From assembly GCF_050003625.1 (NCBI RefSeq), contig NC_134400.1, forward strand, positions 194,073,918-194,137,917: a stretch of 64,000 nt of DNA, in the 5' to 3' direction. Numbering within the stretch: the stretch's first letter is position 1; each line of letters opens with the position of its first letter. Position numbers and translations under genes: made by a program. Below, piece by piece: positions 50,848 through 63,042 of the stretch. A model generated the notes under the pieces. The model had not been told where the DNA came from. It saw nothing but the letters and a program-made list of their open reading frames with translations, and searched no databases. The DNA is from Haematobia irritans. Lineage: Eukaryota; Arthropoda; Insecta; Diptera; Muscidae.

Positions 50848-52226
50848 TCAAAAGGAATTTTTATTTTTAAAACATTTACATTGATTGCCTTTAAACAAAC
50901 GACCCTCGTATTCCTGGATTTTATCCAATATACAATCGTAGAGGCATTTCTTTATATATAAGCCCATAGCTAAATCCAAATGGCTGTATTTGTATTTGAA
51001 TTCATGCCATCTAGCCCTTCTACCTATTATTTTATACAATCGTGCAAGATCTGGAATGGTGGACATAAAATCACTATCACTGAAATACATTTCTATGGGA
51101 GTTTCGGGATGAACATTTGCCACATTATAGGATGGTGGCAATGATCGGCCATATCTTCGCATATTGTCGATGGGACCAAAGTCATAAGCCCTTAACTGAC
51201 AGGTCAATACCATCTGAGAAAAATGATTAATTTGACGAATAGATCCAACTGAAGGATGGGTACGCAGTAATTCTGGCAATGAAGTCTAAGAAAAGAGAAA
51301 GAGAGTTAATGATTTCTTAGGGATTCCCACATGGGTGGGCATACTTACACGATTCAAATAAGTGCCGTCCGAACCAAATACAAAGTTACACAATTGGACA
51401 CACAAATCCTGGATTACTGGCTGGGTACACTGTGTCCTCAAGATCAACCGTACCAATGAATGAAGTTCATATGTGGGTAAGGTTCCCAAGATTGTCGCTA
51501 TGGGATTATTGGTTCCCACAAGAGGTGCACCAATTGCTGCATAAAATCCACCAAAGTGACAAAAAAATACAGCTGGTCCTATTAAATGGGTACTACGTAG
51601 CTTCTGATTATAGCTGGGATCATTGGCCAAGGCCATCACTAAATTTGTGGTACCTTGAGAGTATGCCACATAATGGAGAGATGGAAATTTTGTTTTCTCT
51701 AAAATGTAATCGATATGAGCAGGAACATCAATGGTGCTAATTTCATCTACGGAAAATTCCCAAAATTTCGTTGAAGAACGCTCCATAATGGTATGCTTCA
51801 TGCAATAGGTATTTCCCCTGGCATTACCTAACCACACATCATACTCAGCATCGGCCAACATGAACGGTAAGCTATTTTCCCAACCATTGACAATCCATAT
51901 ATCCGATGAACACTCTATGCAGTGCATAAAAAATACTGGAGGTTTTACTTTTACACTTTCATTTGATACCGTCTGGCGACCTTGAGGCACATGGAACAAG
52001 GTCAATATATAACCATCCCTTGTAGTAACCGAATGTCTCTCACAAGGATATCCATATTCAGTGGCCTTATCACACTAGAATAAAGGGCTAGAGTTTTTTT
52101 ACAAATCGTTTTTTTTTTCTTTTCTTCAATACCCACAGTGTCATCATCATCCGCTAAAACACCACCTTCATAATAAATTATCACAACAAAACTAATTATG
52201 GAGACTATTTTCACGAATAAAGACAT
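50848..52226 (-). CDS. Lipase gene 3: secreted acid-lipase-like protein, 3 exons
   Basis: Exons are 52137-52226, 51349-52074 and 50848-51285 (30+242+145 = 417 residues). Introns are 62 and 63 bp; exon 2 leaves at CGT|GTAAGT and exon 3 enters after TTAG, both phase 0. Exon 1 is a signal peptide ending about ...GGVLA before an acidic DDDDT. Exon 2 starts with TGTGA, encodes the GYPCERH block and the nucleophile elbow AYSQG (Ser about 169). The first Gly of GxSxG is Ala, and the oxyanion HG is HC. Exon 3 keeps the Asp (SDSDFM) and His (YSHLDL) of the triad and ends KCFKNKNSF. No internal stop or frameshift was seen, so it looks functional. It is the compact reference for the expanded genes 1 and 2. 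The 5.8-kb 29-bp satellite lies immediately downstream of its stop. Confidence 0.9.
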
Positions 52227-52280
52227 AACAGTTGTTATAATGCAATTCAGAATATCATGATCTTAAATAGCTAATAGGAA
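52227..52280 (-). promoter_or_regulatory. Core promoter of lipase gene 3 (TATA-like box)
   Basis: TATTTAAG on the minus strand at about 52262-52269, 36 bp upstream of ATG, in the same sequence context as genes 1 and 2. A second shared block, CACAGTGGGCGATTTGT (plus strand, near 52421), matches one at 32269 upstream of gene 1. Confidence 0.5.
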
Positions 52281-52734
52281 CTTAATGAAAGACCTTTTAA
52301 ATCACTTCATCTAAATGTTTTTAATATTTAACTGTAATTAATTTAACACAACATCAACAACGGGGTACAGGTTAAGGAAAATAAAATGAGTGGGGAAAAA
52401 TCATAATGGTGTCATCAAGGCACAGTGGGCGATTTGTGTGGGGAAAGTTTGTAGACATTTGATCTGAGTTCAGGCATTTGGTCTGAGACGAATTTGTACG
52501 CCCACAAAGTAATCACAAAGAAAATATAATAATCTAAAAGAGAACATGGGAATTTACAGAATTTTTTTTAGACCATTAACTGCGAAAATGCGAGGAATAA
52601 ACGATAACCACATTAACCAATCCAATGATGACTATCTAACATAGAGGTTTTATTATAAGTTTGAATAATTTTTCTCATTTAGAAAATTTTGAGATAAAGT
52701 AGAATAAAAAGTAGTTAATTTAACACACAAAAAT
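52281..52734. other. Upstream region of lipase gene 3
   Basis: Non-repetitive by eye; shares gcacagtgggcgatttg with gene 1. It ends where 29-bp units begin (52735-52825). Confidence 0.4.
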
Positions 52735-52826
52735 TTTATTTCTATAGAAAATTTTTGTCAACATTTTATTTCTTTGAAATTTTTTGTCAAAATTTTATTT
52801 CCATAGAAAATTTCGTCAAAATATTA
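52735..52826 (-). repeat. 29-bp repeat, about 3 units
   Basis: Three units broken by the 5' end of an HLE-A element (ttataccctgcgccacac). Confidence 0.75.
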
Positions 52827-54292
52827 TTATACCCTGCGCCACACTGTGGAACAGGGTATTATAAGTTAGTGCATATGTTTGTAACACCCAGAAGGAGACG
52901 AGATAGACACATGGTGTCTTTGGCAATAATGCTCAGGGTGGGTCCGTGAGTCGATATAACCATGTCCGTCCGTCCGTCCGTCCGTACGTCCGTCCGTCGG
53001 TCTGCACCCATTTTTGTGATCAAAGTCTAGATCGCAATTTAAGTCCAATCGCCTTCAAATTTGGCACATGTTCCTAATTTGGGTCAGAATAGAACCCTAT
53101 TGATTTTGGAAGAAATCGGTTCAGATTTATATATAGCTCCCATATATATCTTTCGCCCGATATGCACTAATATGGACACAGCAGCCAGAGTTTTATACCG
53201 ATTTGCTTGAAATTTTGTACAAACATAACATTTAGTCGTATAGTCAAGTGCGAAAAATTTGGTTGAAATCGGTTCAGATTTAGATAGAGCTCCCATATAT
53301 ATCTTTCGCCCGATATGGACTCATATGGCCCCAGAGGCCAGATTTTTGGCCGAATTTGGATGAAATTTTGCACTAGGAGTACAATTAGTAGTATAATCAT
53401 GTGTGCCAAATTTGATTGAAATCGGTTCAGATTTAGATATAGCTCCCATATATATCTTTCGCCCGATATGGACTAATATGGTCCTAAAATCCAGAGTTTT
53501 GGCCCAATTTGGTTGAAATTGAAATTGCACAGGGAGCTTTCGCCCGATTTACACTCATATGATCACAGAGGCCAATTTTTTGCTCCGATTTAGTTGAAAT
53601 TTTGCACAGGGAGTAGAATTAGCATTGTAGCTATGCGTGCCAAATTTGGTTGAAATCGGTTCAGATTTAGATATATCTCCCATATATAGCTTTCGCCCGA
53701 TTTACACTCATATGACCACAGAGGCCAATTTTTAACTCCGATTTAGTTGAAATTTTGCACAAGGGGTTGAATTAGCATTGTTGCTATGCGTGCCAAATTT
53801 GGTTGAAATCGGTTCAGATTTAGATATAGCTCCCATATATATGTTTTTCTGATTTCGACAAAAATGGTCAAAAAACCAACAATTTCCTTGTAAAATCGCC
53901 ACTGCTTAGTCGCAAAGTTGTAAAAATGACTCTAATTTTCCTAAACTTCTAATACATATATATCGAGCGATAAATCATAAATAAACTTTTGCAAAGTTTC
54001 CTTAAAATTGCTTCAGATTTAAACGTTTCCCATATTTTTTTTACTAACATTGTGTTCCACCCTAGTGCATTAGCCGACTTACATTTTGAGTCTATAGATT
54101 TTGTAGAAGTCTATCAAATTCTGTCCAAATCGAGTGATATTTAAATGTATGTAATTGGGACAAACCTTTATATATAGCCCCCAACACATTTGACGGATGT
54201 GATATGGTATCGAAAATTTAGATCTACAAAGTGGTGCAGGGTATAATATAGTCGGCCCCGCCCGACTTTAGACTTTCCTTACTGGTTTTTTA
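52827..54292 (+). mobile_element. HLE-A, full-length copy, plus orientation
   Basis: 5' hairpin end at 52828-52862, (GTCC)n at 52965-53000, about five central units, 3' end with hairpin AGTCGG/CCGACT and ctttccttactgg. Inserted into 29-bp repeats on the left. Confidence 0.8.
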
Positions 54293-54535
54293 CTAAAATT
54301 GTGTTCCACCCTAGTGCATTAGCCAACTTAAATTTTGAGTCTATAGATTTTGTAAAAGTCTATCAAATTCTGTCCAAATCGAGTGATATTTAAATGTATG
54401 TATTTGGGACAAACCTTTAAATATAACACCCAACACATTAGACGGATGTCATATGATATCGAAAATTTAGATCTACAAAGTGGTGCAGGGTATAAGATAG
54501 TCGGCCCCGCCCGACTTTAGACTTTCCTTACTTGT
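54293..54535 (+). mobile_element. HLE-A 3' segment, tandem copy
   Basis: Repeats the last 245 bp of the preceding copy, ending ctttccttacttg, as in the doubled 3' end at 19258-19500. Confidence 0.75.
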
Positions 54536-55428
54536 TTCTATAGAAAATTTGGTCACAAATTTATTTCTATACAAAATTTTCTAAAAACTGCTCTACAGGA
54601 AATTTTGTAAAAATTTTATTTATATAGAAAATTTTTTTAAAATATTGGTTTCTATAGAAAATTTTCTCAAAAATGTTTTATTAGATATTTTTTAAAAATT
54701 TATTCATATAGACAGTTTGGTCAAAATTTTATTTCTATAGAAAATTTGGTCAAAATTTTATTTCTATAGAAAATTTGGTCAAAATTTTATTTCTATAGAA
54801 AATTTTCTCAAAAATGGTCCTGTAGAACATTTTTGAGAAAATTTGTAAAAAATGATCTACAGGAAATTTTTTCTAAAATGTATTTATATATAAAATTTGG
54901 TCAGAATTTTATTTCTACTCTAAATTTAATTTTTATAGAAAATTTTGTCAAAATTTTATTTCTGCAGAAAATTTTCTCAAAAATGTTCCACAAAAAATTT
55001 TGTCAAATGTATATTTATATAGAAAGAATATTTGGTCAGAATTCTATTTCTATAGAAAATTTGGTCATCATTTTAGTTTAATAGAAAATTTGGTTGAAAT
55101 TTTCTTTCTATAGAAAATTTGGCCAACCTTATATTTTTATATAAAAATTTCCCAAAAATATATTTCTATAGAAAATTTCGCCAAAAGTTTATTTCTATAG
55201 AAAATTTGATCAATATTTTATTTCTACAGAAAGTTCAAAGCTTTATTGGTATAGAGAACTTGGTCCAAATTATATATCCACAGAAAATTTTGTAAAAAAT
55301 TTATTTATATAGAAAATTTGATCAAAAATTTATTTCTATAGAAGATTTGATCAAAATTGTATTTCTATTGAACATTTTCTCAAAAGTGTTTTACAGGAAA
55401 TTTTATCACAAATCTATTTATACCCTGT
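54536..55428 (-). repeat. 29-bp satellite, diverged
   Basis: About 30 units with frequent ttggtcaaaattttatttct and tctacaggaaattttgt variants. Confidence 0.85.
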
Positions 55429-55872
55429 GCAACACTGTGTTTTTCTGATTTCGACAAAAATGGCCAACATTTTCCTTATTAAATCGCCACTGCTTAGTTG
55501 AAAAATTGTAAAAATGACTCTAATTTTCCCAAGCTTCTAATACATATATATCGAGCGATAAATCATAAATAAACTTTTGCGAAGTTTCCTTAAAATTGCT
55601 TCAGATTTAAACGTTTCCCATATTTTTTTTTTTACTAAAATTGTGTTCCACCCTAGTGCATTAGCCAACTTAAATTCTATAGATTTTGTAAAAGACTATC
55701 AAATTCTGTTCAAATCGAGTGATATTTAAATGTATGTATTTGGGACAAACCTTTATATATAGCACCCAACACATTTGACGGATGTGATATGGTATCGAAA
55801 ATTTAGATCTACAGAGTGGTGCAGGGTATAATATAGTCGGCCCCGCCCGACTTTAGACTTTCCTTACTTGTT
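55429..55872 (+). mobile_element. HLE-A with internal deletion
   Basis: Opens with a scrap of 5' end (taccctgtgcaacactgtg) joined directly to the 3' body (tttttctgatttcgacaaaa) and the complete 3' end (cgactttagactttccttac). The central repeats are missing. Flanked on both sides by 29-bp satellite. Confidence 0.75.
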
Positions 55873-56747
55873 TTATATAAAATTTTGTTAAAATTTTATT
55901 TCTATAAAAATTTGGTCAAAACTTTTTTTCTATACAAAATTTGATCAAAATTTTAGTTTTATAGAAAATTTGGTAGAAAATTTCTTTTCTTTTCTCAAAA
56001 ATATATTTCTATAGAAAATTAAAGTTTTATTTCTACAGTAAATTTTCCCAAAAATTTTATTTCTATAGAGAATTTGGTCAACATTTTGTTTCTACAGAAA
56101 GTTTTCTCAAAACTTTATTTCTATAGAAAATTTTTTCAAAATTTTATTTCGATAGAAACTTTTGTTAAAATTTTATATCTATAAAAAATTTTGTCAAAAT
56201 TTTATTTCTGTAAAAAATTGTATGTCTATAGAAAATTTTGTCAAAAATTTATTTATATAGAAAATTTGATCAAAAATTTATTTCTATAGAAGATTTGATC
56301 AAAAATGTATTTCTATTGAACATTTTCTCAAAAGTGTTTTACAGGAAATTTTGCCACAAATTTAATTTTATATAAAATTTTGTTAAAATTTTATTTCTAT
56401 AAAAAATTTTATTAAAACTTTTTTTATATAGAAAATTTGATCAAAATGTTAGTTTTATAGAAAATTTGGTAGAAATATTCTTTTATAGAAAATTTGTTCA
56501 AAGTTTTATTTCTACAGAAACTTTTCTCAAAAATATATTTTTATAGAAAATTAACGTTTTATTTCTACAGAAAATTTTCCCAAAAATTTTATTTCTATAT
56601 GGAATTTAGTCAACATTTTATTTCTACCGAAAATTTTGTCAAAAATTTATTTCTATAGAAAATTTAATCAAAATTTTATTTCTATAGAAATTTGTCTCAA
56701 AAAAATGTTTTTCTATAGAAAATTTTCTCAAAAATGTTTTACAGGAT
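55873..56747 (-). repeat. 29-bp satellite, diverged
   Basis: Shares variant units with 54536-55428 (for example agaagatttgatcaaaa at about 55340 and 56290), suggesting block duplication around the HLE-A insertion. Confidence 0.85.
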
Positions 56748-57741
56748 ACTTTTTACACCCTCCACCATAGGATGGGTTGTATATTAAATTTGTCGTTCCG
56801 TTTGTAACACATCGAAATATTCTTCTTAGACCCCATAAAGTATTTATATTACGGGTCGTGGTGAAATTCTGATTCGATCTAAGCATGTCCGTCCGTCTGT
56901 TGAAATCTCGCTAACTTCCGAACGAAACAAGCTATGGACTTGAAACTTGGCACAAATAGTTGTTATTGATGTAGGTCGGATGGTATTGCAAATGGGCCAT
57001 ATCGGACCACTTTTACGTATAGCCCCCATATAAACCGACGCTCAGATATGGCTTGCGGAGCCTCTTGGAGGAGAAAAATTCATCCGATCTGGTTCAAATT
57101 TGGGACATGGTGTTAGTATATGGTCTCTAACAACCATGCAAAAATTGCTCCATGCCGGTCCTAATTATATATAACTCCCAATCAAATCTGGGGATCTTGG
57201 AGGAGCAAAATTCATCCGATACGGTTGAAATTTGGTACGTGGGGAAATTAGGTATATTGCGCTAGTATATGGCCGCTAACAACCATGCCAACCATGGTCC
57301 ATATCGTTCTATAGTAAAAATAATCTACCAACATTTTATTACTATAAAAAATTTTGTCAAAATTTTATTACTGTACAAAATTTTGTCAAAATTTTATTTT
57401 AATAGAAAATTTTGTCAAAATTTTATTGCTATCGAAATTTTTCAAAATTTTATTACTATACAAAATTTTGTCAAGATTTTATTTCTATAGAAATTTTTTT
57501 CAAACTGAATTATATACGTATTTAATCGGCCTTTTTGTGTTTAATATATAGCCCGTATGGACTAACTTACAATTGAGAAGACGGTGTTAAGAAGTTTTAA
57601 GATACCTTGCCATCGACAATTGCTACCGCAACCCAAGTAATTCGATTGTGAATGACAGTCTTTCGTAGAAGTTTCTACGCAATCCATAGTGGAGGGTACA
57701 TAAGATTCGGCCTGGCCGAACTTACGGGCGTATTTACTTGT
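56748..57741 (+). mobile_element. HLE-B copy with a short 29-bp block
   Basis: 5' end at about 56752-56790, abbreviated central repeats, aaaaataatctaccaacatt, six or seven 29-bp units (57325-57503), then tail to 57741 with the GGCC hairpin. Confidence 0.78.
57325..57503 (-). repeat. 29-bp repeat block inside HLE-B, 6-7 units
   Basis: Lies between the same two HLE-B junctions as at 16915-17140 and 22800-23290. Confidence 0.82.
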
Positions 57742-57745
57742 TTAA

Positions 57746-59305
57746 CCCTTTCGACCCCGAATTTTTATAGGTATCGCTAATTTTTTTTTTTACTTTTAAT
57801 CATGTTGAAGTCATTTAAGGGGCGTCTAGCCAAAATTTCACGTCGCCACGCCCATTCGTTTAGGCGGTAGAGAATGTTGCCTGTGGGCAACTTTGGGCAA
57901 TTGTGACTACAAACTATTTTGTTTTGTAATGATAGACGTATTACGTTTTATTGGATTTTTGTTAAGTTTTTTGTTATTTTACAGTAAATATATACTTAGA
58001 TGCGCGCGTAAGTGGAATTTCAATCACGCTCAAACACATTCACGAAGAAATATTTGTACTCACGCATGCCATGTGGTTAGGAATTCACGGTCACGAAATG
58101 AAAAGTCATACTCGCACATGCTCACACATGAACAATGTTTATGTCTCACACTTTCGCACGATTCACGACAATTTTCGTAATTCACGACAAATCTCGTAAG
58201 TCACGAATATTTTCGGAACACGACAATTTTCGTGGCTCAATAAAATTCTGGTAATTAACGAAATTTCTCGTGACTCACGCTATTGAAATCTTAAGCGTGA
58301 TTAAATATATAAAGGTGATTAAAATCGGTGAGCTTGAATTTAATCGTGAACGTGAATTTGTTCGTGATTGTGACTTTTTGTGTCTGTTTCGCCGTGAGTG
58401 CGAATTTTATCGTGAATATGAATTTTATTGTTAACGTGAATTTTATCTTGAGCGTGTGTTGGATCGTGAAAGTAAATTTTTATCGGGAGCGTGATTTCGG
58501 AGAAAGTTTACTTACTCACAATCACGAACACAATTTGATTCTTACTCACGCTCACGCGCCACACATTTTTCTTTAATCCCGTTCACGCACATTTACGAGG
58601 TTTCGTTTAAATTTCATTCACGAGATTTCGTTTAAATTTCATTCATGGCTTCGCGTGAATCACGCGTGACTCACGAAAATGTTTTGTTTTTTTTTTGTTT
58701 GTTTTTAACCCATGTCAATTTAACTGGCGGTGTACAAAACCAAAGTATTATAAAGCGTCAATATTCTTGCTAATCCACTAGTATGTTGCCAAGAAGTGGC
58801 TTCCTCCCTTTTAACGATTCCTTCCAAATTCCCACTGCACTGCAGATATGTTTTCGACATCATCGCCGCATTTCTCGTCACTGGGACATCCCAATTGAAG
58901 TTCAAAATTTTTTCAAAATCATTGTTTTTCAAAACTTTTTTCTCCAGGTCTTATGTTCAAAAATATGTAATTTTACTACCACAATTGCCCAAAGTTGGCC
59001 ACAGGCAACTTTTCAATTTTAAAAATTTCCCATATGTTGTTTTTTTTTTTTTTGCTAAAAACTTTCAACATTTTAGTTGTAATTTTTGAAAAAAGTCACA
59101 TGTATAAAAACCTCTTTTTAAATTCGCAATTATTTTTTTCTTGAGGTACGTGCGTAACCAAATTATCTGATTTTTCATTCAACATGAAGAAAACACTTGT
59201 AGCTTTCGATACCGTTACAGTTTTATGAACAAAAACAAAAACAACGCTGACAGTGAGTCTCAAAACACAAAAAGTTGCCCGCAGGCAACTTTAGGGTCGA
59301 AAGGG
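57746..59305. mobile_element. TTAA-flanked element, 1560 bp, non-autonomous (piggyBac-type target)
   Basis: TTAA at 57742-57745 and 59306-59309; terminal inverted repeat CCCTTTCGACCC with the exact inverse GGGTCGAAAGGG. Three hairpin motifs of the form GTTGCC...GGCAAC occur near the ends (57877, about 58995, 59272). The middle (58020-58680) is built of short TCACGA/TCGTGA words, first in one then the other orientation. No transposase was recognised. TTAA and CCC ends suggest a piggyBac-like mover. Confidence 0.8.
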
Positions 59306-59309
59306 TTAA

Positions 59310-59765
59310 AAATTTATTTCTACAGAAAATTTGATTAAAATTTTATTTCTATAGTAGATTTGATCAAAATTTCATTTCTATAGAAAATTTGCGTAAACGT
59401 GTTTTACAGGAAATTTTGTTAAAAATTTATTTTTATATAAAATTTTGTTAATATTTTATTTCTAAAAAAAAATTTGGTCAAAACTATATTTCTATAGAAA
59501 ATTTGGTCAAAATTTTATTTCCATAAAAAAAAAAATTCTCAAAAATGTATTTCTATAGAAAACTTGAATGGAATTTTATTACTACAGAAAATTATCTCAA
59601 AAATCTTCTACAGGAAGTTTTGTCAAAAATTTATTTCTATAGAACATTTTGTCAACAATTTATTTCTATAGAAAATTTGGTCAAAATTTTCTTTCTACGG
59701 AAAATTTTCTCAAAAATTTATTTCTACAGGAAATTTTGTCAAAAAAAAAATTTATATAGAAAATG
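59310..59765 (-). repeat. 29-bp satellite, diverged
   Basis: About 15 units; adjoins the right TTAA of the preceding element. Confidence 0.82.
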
Positions 59766-60090
59766 GAAAAACCTCTCAGTTGAAGAGTAATGTTTTGCAA
59801 GATCTACCATTTTTGAAAGAATTGTATCAACTGTGGCAAATGTGTCTTTGTTACCTTTGACTAACATTCTATCTTAATTGTTAGTAAATTTTTATTTAAT
59901 TAATTTCTATACTATTTCAAAAGGACTTTGTATTTAAGCAATATATCCATCCAATATACTATCGTTAAGTACATATGTTTTTCGGTTTAAAAATATTTAT
60001 TTGGTCTTATTAATTGAAGTAACTTTGGCACTATTCACATTGTTTATTAATTTCTAGTAAATTTTTACTTATTTAAATTTTATTTTCTCT
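59766..60090. other. 3' flank of lipase gene 4
   Basis: AT-rich; it contains a decayed stretch similar to a lipase 3' flank (59840-59960: accattttt...aaaggactttgtatttaagc). No other feature seen. Confidence 0.35.
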
Positions 60091-61494
60091 TTAGAAAGGA
60101 CGTTTTCTAAAACATTTACACTTTAGTCCACTAAATGAACGTTTCTCATATTTTTGCATACGATCCAATATACAATCGTTAATACAGCTCTTGGCCTTAA
60201 GCGAAACTGTAAAATCGAAATGATTAAATTTTGGATATTTAACACGATTCCAAGTTGCTTTGTTTCCCAAGATTTTATATAGAGTGAAGACATCTTCGGG
60301 TGTGGCCAAATAATCATTATCACTAAAATACATGTCGATAGGTGAATTCGGATGAACATTGGCTAGATTATAGTCGGGCGATTGGGTACTTCCATATTTT
60401 AGTAGATTTTCTTGAGGACCAAAATCATAGGCTCGAAATTTGCACGACAAAGCCATTTGGGCAAAATGATTTACTTGACGTAAAGAACCACCCGCAGGAT
60501 GGGTACTTAATAATTCAGGCAGTAAAGTCTATATCAAAGGAAATGGGTTAAAATTGAGATGCTTTTCGAGGATGTGGAGCAAAAACAAAAAAAAAACAAA
60601 ATACTTACACGATTTAGATAAGGCGAACCCCAACCTACTATAAGGCCCAATATCTGTATACACAATTCATTGAATTCTGGCCGCTGGCATAGAAGCGGTG
60701 ACACATTTCTCGAAAGTCCTGTGATTTCATGGAAGGGTATTGTACCCAAGATAACGGATAAGGGATTATACGATCCGATCCAGGGTATACCCAAGGCTGG
60801 AAAGGGTCCTTTTACATGACACACAAAAATTGCTGGACCCACCAAATGGGAAGTTCTGATCTTTTCATTATAAGTGGGATCTGTGCCAAGGGCAATCATA
60901 AAGGCCATGGTACCTTGAGAATATCCAACATAATGCAGATCCCGGGCTTTGGTTGTCTCAAGAATAAAATCAATAGTGGCTGGTAAATCAATGGAGCCAA
61001 TTTCATCCAAGGCAAATTCCCAAAAGGCAGGTGATGACGTCTTTAGCTTAATATGCTGCTCACAATATTCATTGCCACGGGCATTGGCCAACCAGACATC
61101 ATAGCCCGCATCGGCTAACATAAATGGTAGACCATTTTCAGGGCCACTCAATATCCATATATCCGAAGAGCATTCCAAACAATGGGTTAACAAAACATTG
61201 GGCCTTTCTTCCAAGGATCCATTTGATTTGGCCCCTTCTCGATGGTGGGAATAGGGTATACGAAATATTGTCAGAATATAACCATCTTTTGTCGTTATTT
61301 TATGCCTTTCACAGGGATAACCATGCTGTAGAATGCGATCACACTTTTGAGAGATGAGATGATGAGATTAGCATGGGCCCATATTTTCACATAACCCCCT
61401 GTCCATACACCGGCATACCTACAGTGTCAACTGCTATTATTACATTGACGAAAAGTAATGCGAAAGCGATAACGAATACGAGAAATGATTGCAT
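60091..61494 (-). CDS. Lipase gene 4: secreted acid-lipase-like alpha/beta hydrolase, 3 exons
   Basis: Exons are 61423-61494, 60609-61343 and 60091-60528 (24+245+145 = 414 residues); introns of 79 and 80 bp have GT/AG ends and are phase 0. Exon 1 encodes a hydrophobic signal peptide (MQSFLVFVIAFALLF) and ends after ...AVDT. Exon 2 opens with Cys-Asp and the family block GYPCERHKITTKDGYIL, and holds the nucleophile elbow GYSQG (Ser about 166). Exon 3 holds the likely catalytic Asp in SDNDYL (about 341) and His in FNHFDF (about 372), then a Cys-rich tail (KCKCFRKRPF). Length and triad spacing fit gastric/lysosomal acid lipases and fly lipase 3/magro, which hydrolyse lipid esters in gut or lysosome. 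The oxyanion region reads THC rather than the usual HG. This is the most diverged and most canonical of the four paralogs. Substrate is not readable from sequence. Confidence 0.9.
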
Positions 61495-61804
61495 ACTGGC
61501 AAACGTAATTTTTACAACTAACTGTCAGATTTCAGTACTATGGCCCTGCAGGTAAAATATCAACAGCTTTAAAGCTGTAAAATATGCACAAAACTTGTTC
61601 GTTATCTTAGGATTTTAATTGCATTTATTAATTTTAAAGTTATCGCCACCGATTATCATGTCAATGGGAATGAAAAGTCCAATGACTCTCCATACATGAC
61701 AAGAGCGAAGTTATCCTAGTCAATAGAGAAGATAATTGGATTTAATTCCATTTCTATTGAAATTTCACTTTTCTCACAAACGAAATCACCATGAGATCTT
61801 TAAT
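61495..61804. other. Upstream region of lipase gene 4
   Basis: Presumed promoter, but it does not share the TATTTAAG box of genes 1-3. It contains agctttaaagct near 61566 and a GATAA-like word near 61600 (minus strand). Nothing else recognised. Confidence 0.35.
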
Positions 61805-62430
61805 TTTTATACCTTCCACCATAGGATGGGGGTATATTAACTTTGTCATTCCGTTTGTAACACATGGAAATATTGCTCTCAGACCCCATAGAGTATATAT
61901 ATATTCTGGGTCGTGGTAAAATTCTGAGTCGATCTAAGCATGTCCGTCCGTCTGTTGAAATCACGCTAACTTCCGAACGAAACAAGCAAGCTGTCGACTT
62001 GAAACTTGGCACAAGTAGTTGTTATTGATATAGGTCGGATGGTATTGTAAATGAGCCATATCGGACCACTTTTACGTATAGCCCCCATATAAACCGACGC
62101 TCAGATTTGGCTTGCGGAGCCTCTTGGAGGAGCAAAATTCTTCCGATCCGGTTGAAATTTAGTACATGGTTTTAGTATATGGTCTCTCACAACCATGCAT
62201 GCACAAAATTGGTCCACATCTGTCCATAATTATATATAGCCCCCATATAAACCGATCCCCAGATTTGGCTTGCGGAGCCTCTAAGAGAAGCACATTTCAT
62301 CCGATCCGGTTGAAATTTGGTACGTGGTGTTAGTATATGGTCTCTAACAATCATGCAAAAATTGATCCATACCGGTCTTAATTATATATAACCCCCATTT
62401 AAACCGATGTCCAGATTTGACCTCCGGAGC
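61805..62430 (+). mobile_element. HLE-B 5' part
   Basis: 5' end (tataccttccaccataggat), (GTCC)n at about 61942-61955, three central units, interrupted at 62431 by a MITE end. Confidence 0.72.
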
Positions 62431-62439
62431 TATGGGAAG

Positions 62440-62785
62440 CAGGGCTGTGGAGCCGGAATCGGAGTCGGAGTCTGAAGATTTTGCTGGAGTCGTAAAAATT
62501 TTGCTCGACTCCGACTCCGGCTAAACCAAATTTTTTAAAACACTTCACATTTTTGTAACTAAGCAAGTTTTTACGCAAATTAGTTTCCATTGCGTTATTC
62601 ATTCGATCAATGTACAGCATGATTGTAAATGAAAATCAACTTCCAATTACGGCTATCTTTTGATGTTTTCTAGAATGTTAGACTAGCAGATGGGCTGGAT
62701 CGATCCATTTTAGTACCCGAAATTATTATTATTATTTTTTTTTTTAATTTTATTTTAAGTCCATATACATATGTAGAATATTGAC
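62440..62785. mobile_element. Possible hAT-type MITE end
   Basis: Starts CAGGGCTGTGGAGCCGG with GGAGTC words and the inverse GACTCCGACTCC soon after, a terminal type seen in hAT MITEs (from memory). The other end was not found; 62540-62785 is otherwise unassigned. Confidence 0.45.
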
Positions 62786-63042
62786 AGAAAATTTTTTCAA
62801 AGTTGCTTTTTATAGAAAATTTTGTCAAAATGTTATTTCTATAAAAAGTTTTGTCAAAATTTTATTTCTATAGCAAATTTTGTCAAAATTTTATTTCTAT
62901 AAAAAATTTATTCAAAATTTTTTTACTATAGAAATATTTTTTTTTATAGAAAATTTTATTTCTATAGAAAATTTTGCAAGTTTGTTTGTTACACAATTTT
63001 TTTTTTTAAATTTTATTTCTATTGATATTTTATTCCTATTGA
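62786..63042 (-). repeat. 29-bp satellite, short array
   Basis: About eight diverged units, interrupted on the right by the 5' end of HLE-A. Confidence 0.78.

Noticed and set aside
57893..58576. Two frames of 82-95 residues in the TTAA element
   Set aside because: They cover the CACG/CGTG word arrays; the residue pattern follows the DNA words and no transposase motif appears.
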